Made by a program: the position numbers and the translations under genes
Shown here: one piece after another, positions 34,389 through 42,388 of the stretch
Layout: every line of letters begins with the position of its first letter
How positions within the stretch are numbered: position 1 is the first letter of the stretch
NCBI GenBank assembly: GCA_000585015.1
Contig: JFAX01000002.1
Location: 167,150 to 212,291, forward strand
Direction of reading: 5' to 3'
Length of the DNA stretch: 45,142 nucleotides
Source: Candidatus Accumulibacter adjunctus
GTDB lineage: Bacteria > Pseudomonadota > Gammaproteobacteria > Burkholderiales > Rhodocyclaceae
Notes under the pieces: generated by a model
The model's database searches: none
Seen by the model: the letters and a program-made list of their open reading frames with translations, nothing else
What the model was told of the DNA's origin: nothing

Positions 34389-36971
34389 ATGGAAGTCTCG
34401 CGTCTCCGCGCACTGCGCGGTCCAAACCTCTGGAGCCGGCACACGGCGATCGAGGCGATCGTTCGTTGTGCCGACAGCGAGCGCAACATCGACGACATGC
34501 CGGCCTTCGAAAACGGCCTGCGCGAGCGCTTTCCCGAGCTGGACATGCTGCGGCCGCAAGGGCACGACGAGGCGGTGTCGATGGCGCAGGCGCTCGAGTT
34601 TGCCGCCCTCGGGCTGCAGGCGCAGGCTGGCTGCCCGGTCACCTTCAGTCGGACGACCGAGACGGTCGAAGCCGGCACCTATCAGGTCGTCGTCGAGTAC
34701 AGCGAAGAAGCGGTCGGCCGACTCGCCTTCGAGCTGGCCGAGGAACTCTGCCGCGCCGCCGTCGAGGACCGTCCCTTCGCGCTCGACAGCGCGCTGCTGC
34801 GCCTGCGCGAACTCGATGAGGATGTGCGCCTGGGACCCAGCACCGGCGCCATCGTCTATGCGGCCGTGGCGCGCAACATACCGTACCGTCGGCTCACCGA
34901 AGGCAGCATGGTGCAGTTCGGCTGGGGCAGCCGGCAGCGCCGGATTCAGGCGGCGGAAACCGACAGGACCAGCGCCGTTGCCGAGTCGATCGCCCAGGAC
35001 AAGGAACTGAGCAAGGTCCTGCTGCATGCCGCCGGCGTTCCGGTCCCCGTCGGCCGGCCGGTTCTCGACGTCGATGATGCCTGGGCCGCCGCCTGCGAGA
35101 TCGGCGGGCCGGTCGTCGTCAAGCCACAGGACGGCAACCAGGGCAAGGGCGTGGCGGTCAACCTGACGCGCCGCGAGGAGATCGAGGACGCTTACGAGAT
35201 TGCCAGCGCGATCAGCGATGAGGTGCTCGTCGAGCGTTTCCTGCCGGGTCATGACTACCGCCTGCTGGTGGTCGGCGACCGGATGATCGCCGCTGCCCGA
35301 CGCGATCCGCCGCTGGTCGTCGGTGACGGTGTGCACAGCGTCCGGCAGTTGGTCGACCGGGTCAACAGCGACCCGCGCCGGAGCGACGGGCACGCGACCT
35401 CGCTGACCCGGATCCGCCTCGACGACCTGGCGATCGCCCGCCTGACAAAGGCGGGACTGACACCCGATTCGGTCCCGCCGCGCGGCAAGCGCGTCGTTCT
35501 GCGCAACAATGCCAACCTGTCCACCGGTGGCACGGCAACCGACGTCACCGACGACGTCCATCCGGAATTTGCCGCGCAGGCGGTCGCCGCGGCGCAGACC
35601 ATCGGCCTCGACATCGCCGGTGTCGACGTCGTTTGCGACAGCGTCCTGCGGCCGCTCGAGGAGCAGGGCGGCGGCATCGTCGAAGTCAACGCCGCGCCGG
35701 GGCTGCGCATGCACCTGCAGCCGTCCTTCGGCAAGGGACGTCCGGTTGGCGAGGCGATCATCGCCAACATGTTCGCCCCTGGCGAGGACGGGCGCATTCC
35801 CGTGGTCGCCGTTGCCGGCACCAATGGCAAGACGACCACCGTTCGCCTGATTGCCCACATTCTCGAGCAGCAGGGTCTGCGCATCGGCATGACGACGACC
35901 GACGGCGTTTACGTCGAGGGGCGGCGGATCGACACCGGCGACTGCTCCGGTCCGAAGAGCGCGCGCAATGTGCTCTTCCATCCGCGCGTCGATGCAGCGG
36001 TTCTGGAGACGGCACGTGGTGGTGTCCTGCGCGAAGGTCTCGGCTTCGATCGCTGCGATGTGGCGGTGGTGACGAACATCGGGCTGGGCGACCACCTCGG
36101 CCTCTCCTACATCAGCAGCGTCGAGGAGCTGTCGGTCGTCAAGCGGGTGATCGTGCAGAACGTCAGACCGGGACGCGGGGTCGCGGTACTCAATGCCGCC
36201 GACCCGATGGTGGCGCGCATGGCCGATTCCTGCCCGGGCAGCGTCAGTTTCTTCGCCAACGACCGCAATCATCCGGTGATGGCGATGCACCGCGCGCAGC
36301 GCAAGCGGGTGGTCTACCGTGACGGTGACTCACTGGTCGCGTCCGGCGGCGGCATCGAACATCGCATCGCGCTCGCCCGGATCCCGCTGACGCAGGGCGG
36401 AGCCATCGGCTTTCAGGTGCAGAACGCGATGGCGGCGATCGCCGCCGCCTGGGCGCTGGAACTCGACTGGCAGACGATCGAACGCGGGCTGGCAAGTTTC
36501 GTTAGCGATGTGCAGACCGCTCCCGGACGCTTCAACGTCTTCGACTACCGTGGCGCGAGGCTGATAGCCGACTACGGGCACAATCCGGATGCGATCCAGG
36601 CCCTCGTCGACGCCGTCGACAACATGGCCTCAGCGCCGGGCAGCATGCGTTCGGTCGTCATCAGCGGTGCTGGTGACCGGCGTGACGAGGACATTCGCCA
36701 GCAGACGGAGATTCTCGGTGGTGCCTTCGATCGCGTGATTCTCTACCAGGACCAGTGCCAGCGTGGCCGTGCCGATGGTGAAGTGCTGGCGCTGTTGCGC
36801 GCGGGCCTGCAGCAGGCGACACGAACCAAGCACATCCGGGAGATTCATGGCGAATTCCTGGCGATCGACAGCGCACTGGCCGAGCTTGCCGCCGGTGATC
36901 TCTGCCTGATCCTGATCGACCAGATCGAGGAAGCCCTCGAGCACATCAAGCAGCGGTTGCGGGAGGGCTAG
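34389..36971 (+). CDS. cphA: Cyanophycin synthetase (CphA1 type)
   Basis: This 860-residue protein is a full-length cyanophycin synthetase, which extends the Asp backbone and adds Arg side chains using ATP. It opens V-S-R-L-R-A-L-R-G-P-N-L-W-S, has an ATP-grasp domain (about residues 210-470; V-V-V-K-P-Q-D-G-N-Q-G-K-G-V and E-V-N-A-A-P-G-L-R-M-H-L), and a Mur-ligase domain with P-loop AGTNGKTT (476-483), E-T-A-R-G-G-V-L-R-E-G-L-G-F and the final-lobe motifs A-D-Y-G-H-N-P-D-A and S-G-A-G-D-R-R-D. The ATG at 34389 has AAGGGA upstream; the frame extends to 34317, overlapping nothing useful. It closes the cyanophycin locus. No cyanophycinase gene is in the window. Confidence 0.97.
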   Translation: MEVSRLRALRGPNLWSRHTAIEAIVRCADSERNIDDMPAFENGLRERFPELDMLRPQGHDEAVSMAQALEFAALGLQAQAGCPVTFSRTTETVEAGTYQVVVEYSEEAVGRLAFELAEELCRAAVEDRPFALDSALLRLRELDEDVRLGPSTGAIVYAAVARNIPYRRLTEGSMVQFGWGSRQRRIQAAETDRTSAVAESIAQDKELSKVLLHAAGVPVPVGRPVLDVDDAWAAACEIGGPVVVKPQDGNQGKGVAVNLTRREEIEDAYEIASAISDEVLVERFLPGHDYRLLVVGDRMIAAARRDPPLVVGDGVHSVRQLVDRVNSDPRRSDGHATSLTRIRLDDLAIARLTKAGLTPDSVPPRGKRVVLRNNANLSTGGTATDVTDDVHPEFAAQAVAAAQTIGLDIAGVDVVCDSVLRPLEEQGGGIVEVNAAPGLRMHLQPSFGKGRPVGEAIIANMFAPGEDGRIPVVAVAGTNGKTTTVRLIAHILEQQGLRIGMTTTDGVYVEGRRIDTGDCSGPKSARNVLFHPRVDAAVLETARGGVLREGLGFDRCDVAVVTNIGLGDHLGLSYISSVEELSVVKRVIVQNVRPGRGVAVLNAADPMVARMADSCPGSVSFFANDRNHPVMAMHRAQRKRVVYRDGDSLVASGGGIEHRIALARIPLTQGGAIGFQVQNAMAAIAAAWALELDWQTIERGLASFVSDVQTAPGRFNVFDYRGARLIADYGHNPDAIQALVDAVDNMASAPGSMRSVVISGAGDRRDEDIRQQTEILGGAFDRVILYQDQCQRGRADGEVLALLRAGLQQATRTKHIREIHGEFLAIDSALAELAAGDLCLILIDQIEEALEHIKQRLREG

Positions 36972-36994
36972 CAGGCGAGGCATGCCGTGCCTGC
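36971..36994. terminator. Weak hairpin between convergent cphA and FapA genes
   Basis: An imperfect inverted repeat (GCAGGC...GCCTGC around GGCATGCC) lies between the two stops. It lacks a T tract on either strand, so its role as terminator is uncertain. Confidence 0.35.
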
Positions 36995-37013
36995 CGCAGG
37001 GGGCCGTTGCGCC

Positions 37014-38915
37014 TCAGGTCGGGCGGCTGCGGTAGCTCCACGAGAACGGGCCGGCATGGCCGGCGAACAGCAGCCGGGTTGCCGCATCGGTGCGCCGCAT
37101 GCGCGCCTTCAGTTCCTTGACCGGCAGGGCGTTCAGGGGCAGTTCGGCAGGTCTTGACAGCAGCGCACTGACACGGGTTTCCCCCTCGACGCGGGCGATC
37201 GTGCAGTTGACCTTGCTGCACGCCTCTTCCCGGGCGGCCAGCACGGCAGCGATCTGTTTGCCGCAGGCGTCCGACTCGGTGGTCAGTTCCTTCAGCAGAT
37301 CGGACAGCTGCGACAGCGAGCGCAGGGTCGGCGCGACCAGTGCCGACAGCCTGCGCCAGCCCACCTGCTGTTCGGCGGTCAGCGTCGCCTCGTGATTGCG
37401 CAGCCGCTGCGCGAGCGCCAGGTAATTGGCGACCTCCTTGTCGCTGCGCAGGACATCCATGCGGGCGCGGTGTGCGGTGATCGCCTTCTCCGTCGCCGCC
37501 CGCTTGCCGCGCAGGGTGGCCAGCGTGGCATCGAAGCTGCTCAGGTCGGGCAGCAGCATCAGCAGCACGGTATCGAGCTCGCGTCGTGCCCGCGCAGCGC
37601 CGAGGCGTGCCGTCCGGGCCGCAAGGGCGCTCGCGTCGGCGACCTCGATCGTCAGTTCTTCGGCGACGATGTGGCAGTTCGTCGCCTGTCCGACGACCAC
37701 CTGGCGAGCGGCAAGGACGCAGTTGTCCGCCCGCTTGACGTTGATGCAGCCGGCAAGCGCGGTCAGGGTGGCGCCGGAAGCCATGCCCTCGACGGTGATG
37801 TCCCCGTCCTCGTTGCTCGCACTGCCGCCGACGAGGTTGCGTTTCAGCCGCACGACGCCGCCGCTGGAGATGATGCTGCCGTATACGTCGGCGTAGGCAG
37901 TGATGCTGCGACACTGGACGACGCGTTTCTCCTGAATCTCGCCGTGCTGTTCGTACTCCTCGCCAGTCAGCAGAAGGTCACCGGTGGTGCGGACGCTGAC
38001 GCCCTCATGGCTGACGATCTTGTCGGTCACCGAAAACTGGTTGCTCTGGCGGTCGATGCTGAGGAAGCCGCAGACAGTCGCCAGCAGGTATTCGGCGCCG
38101 TCGTCGTGGCTGATGCGGGTGCCCGGGCCGGCCAGGCTCGCGAGATCGAAGTCCTTTGGCATTGGCGCCGGCAGTACCTCGCCATCGAGCCTGCGGCCAT
38201 CGACGCCCGCAGTGCGCGGGTTCTTCCGCACCAGGCGCAGGCCCGCGGTGACCTGCGGATAACGCGTCTCGAACTGGCGCAGATCGACCCGGTCGCCGAG
38301 CAGGCGGCGGGGTGCGTTGTTGCGGTGCAGTCCGGGCGCCAGCTCGCACACCTCTGCGTCCTTGCCCGGCACGAAGGGCAGGCTGTGGGCGATCACCCGG
38401 CGCTCGGCCTTGTCCACCTCGAATCCAGCACGGGTCGCGGCGATGTCGATGCCGAAACGCACGCCCTGCGTCCAGGCACTCGCGATGAACTCGTCAATAT
38501 CCAGCCGAATGCGGGTTTCGGCCGCGGTATCGCCGGCGCCCGCGTCGCGGTAGAGCGGCTCGAACAGATAGGCCGCCTCGTCGCCGTCGATCAGCATTGC
38601 GCTGTAAAGCGCGCGGCGTTCCGGTCGGAAGAAGGTGATGTCGGCAGCCAGCAGCACCTCTGCCGCCGGTTCGCGGTCGGGGTCGCTGGCGGTACCGTAG
38701 AGCAGCCACGCGAAATGGGCGTAGTCGAGGCCACGGAAATAGAGTCCGGTGTCGAAGACGCGATTGACGAAGTCGGCAAAGTCCGCTGCCGATTCGAGTC
38801 GCTTCGGCTGCACGTAAAGCCCGTCGGCACGCTGGGCGATGAAGCGCGACAGGGCGATCTGCCCGGCCTCCAGGTCGGCGAGGTTGCCAATGGCACTTTC
38901 CGGATGTTGTGGCAT
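37014..38915 (-). CDS. FapA / DUF342 family protein
   Basis: The 633-residue protein (start ATG at 38915, GGGAG about 12 nt upstream) has the DUF342 plan. An N-terminal variable domain is followed by a beta-helix core (about residues 290-440) with repeated short strands such as V-S-V-R-T-T-G-D-L-L-L, V-V-Q-C-R-S-I-T-A-Y-A-D-V-Y-G-S-I-I-S-S-G-G and G-D-I-T-V-E-G-M-A-S-G-A. A long helical coiled-coil region comes next (about 460-590), and the protein ends in a short Ser/Arg-rich tail. FapA-type proteins are linked to flagella or cell-surface polymers in some bacteria, but no such genes are adjacent. The frame reaches 39071, but those residues look unrelated. It is convergent with cphA. Confidence 0.85.
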   Translation of the reverse strand: MPQHPESAIGNLADLEAGQIALSRFIAQRADGLYVQPKRLESAADFADFVNRVFDTGLYFRGLDYAHFAWLLYGTASDPDREPAAEVLLAADITFFRPERRALYSAMLIDGDEAAYLFEPLYRDAGAGDTAAETRIRLDIDEFIASAWTQGVRFGIDIAATRAGFEVDKAERRVIAHSLPFVPGKDAEVCELAPGLHRNNAPRRLLGDRVDLRQFETRYPQVTAGLRLVRKNPRTAGVDGRRLDGEVLPAPMPKDFDLASLAGPGTRISHDDGAEYLLATVCGFLSIDRQSNQFSVTDKIVSHEGVSVRTTGDLLLTGEEYEQHGEIQEKRVVQCRSITAYADVYGSIISSGGVVRLKRNLVGGSASNEDGDITVEGMASGATLTALAGCINVKRADNCVLAARQVVVGQATNCHIVAEELTIEVADASALAARTARLGAARARRELDTVLLMLLPDLSSFDATLATLRGKRAATEKAITAHRARMDVLRSDKEVANYLALAQRLRNHEATLTAEQQVGWRRLSALVAPTLRSLSQLSDLLKELTTESDACGKQIAAVLAAREEACSKVNCTIARVEGETRVSALLSRPAELPLNALPVKELKARMRRTDAATRLLFAGHAGPFSWSYRSRPT

Positions 38916-39378
38916 TCTGGCAGTCAGCTCCCGGTCAATTCGCTGCGCCGCAATGCGGGCGCCTGCTCCTGCACGCACGGTGCCGCCCGCCGCCGCTTGC
39001 CCGCACGCCATTCTTCGCAGATGGTGCACGACGAGCGCCTCATCGATCGCGAGCATCGCGGTTCGGGGCACGGCCGTGTGGACGGCCTGTCGTCCGAACG
39101 GCTGCCGCTAGCGTACCAGAAAGCGCCGACGACATGCCGTCCGGCGGCAACGGTCTGCAGCACGTCCTGCCGCATTCCCGCGGGCACCCGACGGGCTGCA
39201 GACCGCAGCCGCCCGCCGGAGCATGGCAGCAGTCCGCCGACGGACGGCGATCCCTGCGGGAGGCGTGTCAGCCATTGCACTCGACCAGCGTTATGCAGGT
39301 TGTCGAGCGTGCCCAAGCCATGCCGGTGAGAGCAGGAAGGGCAGCGCTCCCTGAATCACCACCATCACGCCCGCCATC
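38916..39378. other. 463-nt region without a recognisable gene
   Basis: The gap separates the divergent FapA and lipoprotein genes. Short open frames exist on both strands but lack family motifs and ribosome binding sites. I see no convincing promoter or RNA gene in it. Confidence 0.55.
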
Positions 39379-39957
39379 ATGCATTGCTGCCGTTGCGCTC
39401 CACTGCTTCCTGCGCTGCTGCTCGGCGCCTGCGTCAGCCTGCCGCCGGAAGGGCCGGCGGTCATGGCGCTGCCGGGGTCCGGGCGGACTTTCGAGCAATT
39501 CCGTCTTGACGACCAGCTCTGCCGGGCCTACGCCGGCCGCTCGATCGGTCCGCAGACACCGGAAGGCGCGGCTGCCGACTCGGCGGTCGGCAGCGCCGTC
39601 CTGGGAACGGCAATCGGCGCCGCCGTCGGGGCTGCGATCGACGGCTCCAGCGGCGCCGCGGTTGGCGCGGGTGTCGGCCTGCTCGCCGGCAGCGTCACCG
39701 GTACCGCTGCCGCGAGTGCATCGGCCTACGAGTTGCAGCGGCGTTACGACCAGAGCTATGTGCAGTGCATGTATGGTCGTGGCCACAGGGTTCCGGTCGT
39801 CGGTGGCTACCCGCTGCGGTCCGGCGCTGGCGGCCCGCCGGCCGTGGCGCTGCCGCCGCCGCCACCGCCGCCGCGTGGAGCGCCGCCGTCGCCTCCGCCA
39901 GCGGCAGCCGCGCCACTGCCGCCGCGCGGCGCGCCACCGGCACCCCCGCCACGTTGA
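39379..39957 (+). CDS. Glycine-zipper lipoprotein with proline-rich tail
   Basis: The 192-residue protein begins with a short signal and the lipobox L-L-G-A-C (lipidated Cys about residue 18). A glycine-zipper segment follows (about 70-115), G-T-A-I-G-A-A-V-G-A-A-I-D-G-S-S-G-A-A-V-G-A-G-V-G, as in YMGG/Rcs-type outer-membrane lipoproteins. The sequence Y-x-Q-C-M-Y-G-R-G-H is typical of the family's C-terminal half. The last about 45 residues are Pro/Ala-rich, with P-P-P-P and P-R-G-A-P-P repeats. Function is unknown; such proteins sit in the envelope. Confidence 0.85.
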   Translation: MHCCRCAPLLPALLLGACVSLPPEGPAVMALPGSGRTFEQFRLDDQLCRAYAGRSIGPQTPEGAAADSAVGSAVLGTAIGAAVGAAIDGSSGAAVGAGVGLLAGSVTGTAAASASAYELQRRYDQSYVQCMYGRGHRVPVVGGYPLRSGAGGPPAVALPPPPPPPRGAPPSPPPAAAAPLPPRGAPPAPPPR

Positions 39958-40022
39958 AGTCGCACGACGCTGGGAGACTTCTGGCGTAAACTGAAGCTCT
40001 CTTCGCCAGGAAAGACCCAGCC

Positions 40023-41477
40023 ATGTCCCGCTCGACCCTCAAGCTGCCCGCAAAGACTGCCGCCGATGTCGCTGCCGGCGAAGCGAGCGGCCGTCCCCGG
40101 CGGCCGATCCGTGGGCAAGGGGCGGTGGCCAGACATGCAGGCCGGCGGCGTTCCGAATCCGAGGCACCGGCGGCCGTGGCCAGCCAGCCGCTGCCGCGGC
40201 CGGAACCCGTGACGGCTTCGCACCGGCGCGCGCCAATGGCGCAGCCGGAGCGTCCGGATATGGCGCGAGGTGTGGCGTTCCCCGGCAAGGAAAAGGACGC
40301 CCGCGGGTTGCCGCCAAGCGCCGGACGTGGCGCCGGCGCGTCGCCGCCAGAAGGGCGTGACGCACGCGGCGCGAGCGGCAGTAAGCCAGGCGGCGGCGTG
40401 GCGGCTGGCGGGCGGGCGGCCGGACCGCAGCCGGAGGCGCCCAGGAAGCAGCATCCGCCACGTGGCGTGGCGCGCAGCACCGGCGCACGCGCCTGCCCAC
40501 CGTCGCGGCCTGCGGCTTTGGCGGCGGCAGCCAGCGGCGGCATGGCTGAACCGGGGACGAGACTGACGGAGCCTGCCGCCGAGCTGCCACCGAGCCAGCC
40601 GGCGGTGGCATCGGTTCGCCCCGGCTTGGCCAAGGAGCCGCCGCGGCTGTCCAGGCTGGTCAGCGAACTGACGGGATGTTCACGCCGCGAGGCCGACGAA
40701 TGGATCGAGAACGGCTGGATCAGCGTCGATGGCGTGGTGATCAGCCGCCTTGGCGCCCGCGTCAGCCCGAAAGCGACGATCGAGATCCGGGATGCGGCGA
40801 GCAAGCACCGCAGCGCGAGCGTCAGTATCCTGTTCCACAAGCCGACTCCTGCCGGCGATGCACCGGCGCCGACGGGGCGCGAGACCGCGGTTGGCCGCAT
40901 CCGTGGCGACAATCGCTGGGTCGAAGACGACCCTGCGCAGCGTTTCGTCCTTGCCCACCTGCGCGGGCTGGCGCCGGCTGGCGCGCTCGACGCGAGCGCT
41001 GGCGGCATGCTGGTGTTCACTCAGGAGGGCAGCGTGGCGCGGCGTCTGGCCGGCGGCGATGCCCGCGTCGAGAAGGAGTACCACGTCCTCGTCGAGGGCG
41101 TGCTGGCAGCGGGCGGGATCGAGCGACTGCGGCATGGGCTGGTGCTGGACGGCATCCGCCTGCGGCCGGCTGACGTCTCTTGGCTTGCCGACAACCGCCT
41201 GCGCATCGTCCTGCGCCAGAGCCTGCCGCGGCAGATCCCGCGCATGTGCGCGCTGCTCGGACTGCGCGTGCGCGAGCTTCGCTGCGTGCGCATCGGCAGC
41301 GTCTCGCTTGGCGCTACCTGCGCGCCGACGAGCGGTTCTGAGCGGTCCGCCGACGATTCCCGGCGCCGCCGCGCTTGCGAGCCGCGGCGGCTGCGGCTAC
41401 CATCCGGGCCATCGCGCCGTCGCCCGTTCGGCAGCACCCTTTTGCAGCAAGTCGTCAGGACTTGGAGGCAGCCATGA
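40023..41477 (+). CDS. Divergent RluF/RsuA-type pseudouridine synthase with a long disordered N-terminus
   Basis: The 484-residue protein has a low-complexity Arg/Pro/Ala/Gly-rich N-terminal region of about 200 residues. An S4 RNA-binding domain follows (about 206-250, R-L-S-R-L-V-S-E-L-T-G-C-S-R-R-E-A-D-E-W-I), then a pseudouridine synthase domain. The catalytic aspartate is Asp323 in G-A-L-D-A-S-A-G-G-M-L, where the usual preceding Arg (G-R-L-D) is replaced by Ala. Other motifs are E-K-E-Y-H-V-L-V and R-M-C-A-L-L-G-L-R-V. The C-terminal about 50 residues are again basic and low-complexity. The substrate is probably rRNA, but the site is unknown. Its TGA overlaps the ATG of the HDOD gene. 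Confidence 0.82.
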   Translation: MSRSTLKLPAKTAADVAAGEASGRPRRPIRGQGAVARHAGRRRSESEAPAAVASQPLPRPEPVTASHRRAPMAQPERPDMARGVAFPGKEKDARGLPPSAGRGAGASPPEGRDARGASGSKPGGGVAAGGRAAGPQPEAPRKQHPPRGVARSTGARACPPSRPAALAAAASGGMAEPGTRLTEPAAELPPSQPAVASVRPGLAKEPPRLSRLVSELTGCSRREADEWIENGWISVDGVVISRLGARVSPKATIEIRDAASKHRSASVSILFHKPTPAGDAPAPTGRETAVGRIRGDNRWVEDDPAQRFVLAHLRGLAPAGALDASAGGMLVFTQEGSVARRLAGGDARVEKEYHVLVEGVLAAGGIERLRHGLVLDGIRLRPADVSWLADNRLRIVLRQSLPRQIPRMCALLGLRVRELRCVRIGSVSLGATCAPTSGSERSADDSRRRRACEPRRLRLPSGPSRRRPFGSTLLQQVVRTWRQP

Positions 41478-42352
41478 TGCTCGACAAGCGCCCCCCCCGT
41501 GATCTCGCAGCCTGGCTTAGCCTGATCGCCAGCCAGGAGATACCCGTCCTGCGGCAGACCGTCCGCCGGCTCGACGAGGCGCGACAGAACCGCGAGCGCG
41601 TCGGCGGTCGCGAAATCACCGACATCGTGCTGCAGGATCCGCTGCTGGCTGCGCGTGTTCTCGCCTACATCCAGTCGGTCGGCAGCCGCCGCCTGCGTGG
41701 CGACATCACGAACATTGCCGGCGCGGTGATGATGCTCGGTATCGAGCCGTTCTTTCGCGCCTTCGACCGACCGCAGACGCTCGAGGGCAGGCTTGGCGCG
41801 CAGCCGGCTGCCCTGCTCGGCGTCCTGCAGGTCGTCCTGCGCGCACAGCGGGCGGCGCGCTATGCCCATGAATGGGCTTTCGCCCGCCATGACATGAACG
41901 TCGAGGAGGTCGCCCTCGCGGCGCTGCTGCACGACACCGCGGAGATCCTCGTCTGGTGTACCGCGCCCGAATTGGCGATCGCCATGCGCCAGCGGCAACA
42001 CGTCGACCGTAGCCTGCGCAGTGGCGCGGTGCAGCAGGCCGTTCTCGGTTTTCCTCTGGCCGAACTGCAACTCGCGCTCTGTCACGCCTGGCGGCTGCCG
42101 GAGTTGCTGCTCACGATGATGGACGACGGCAACGCGCACCTGCCGCGCGTGCGCAACGTCAAGCTGGCGGTCGATCTCGCCCGCCACACCGCCGATGGCT
42201 GGGGCGACCCGGCGATCGCGGATGACCTGGACGCCGTGCAGGATCTGCTGCACATCAACCGCGAGGCGCTGCTGCATCGCCTGCAAGTGCCACCGGATGT
42301 GTTGCCGCGTTTTCTCGCAGACGAACGCGGGCCACGCGGATCGGGGCTCTAG
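41474..42352 (+). CDS. HDOD domain protein
   Basis: This 292-residue protein has the HDOD fold, a helical signalling relative of HD phosphohydrolases. The pattern is I-P-V-L-R-Q-T-V-R-R-L-D-E, I-V-L-Q-D-P-L-L-A-A-R-V-L-A-Y, I-T-N-I-A-G-A-V-M-M-L-G, and a central A-A-L-L-H-D-T-A-E-I-L-V-W, which keeps an H-D pair. HDOD proteins commonly act in signal transduction without proven catalysis. The start at 41474 has GGAGG upstream and overlaps the stop of the pseudouridine synthase (ATGA), suggesting co-translation. A second ATG follows directly. Confidence 0.9.
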   Translation: MMLDKRPPRDLAAWLSLIASQEIPVLRQTVRRLDEARQNRERVGGREITDIVLQDPLLAARVLAYIQSVGSRRLRGDITNIAGAVMMLGIEPFFRAFDRPQTLEGRLGAQPAALLGVLQVVLRAQRAARYAHEWAFARHDMNVEEVALAALLHDTAEILVWCTAPELAIAMRQRQHVDRSLRSGAVQQAVLGFPLAELQLALCHAWRLPELLLTMMDDGNAHLPRVRNVKLAVDLARHTADGWGDPAIADDLDAVQDLLHINREALLHRLQVPPDVLPRFLADERGPRGSGL

Positions 42353-42388
42353 TTGGCGAATTCCGTCCGGCAACGCCACGAGTTGCCG

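Noticed and set aside
38909-39994. A 361-residue plus-strand open frame spanning the FapA-lipoprotein gap
   Set aside because: It overlaps the lipoprotein gene in another frame and is Arg/Pro-rich without motif or ribosome binding site.
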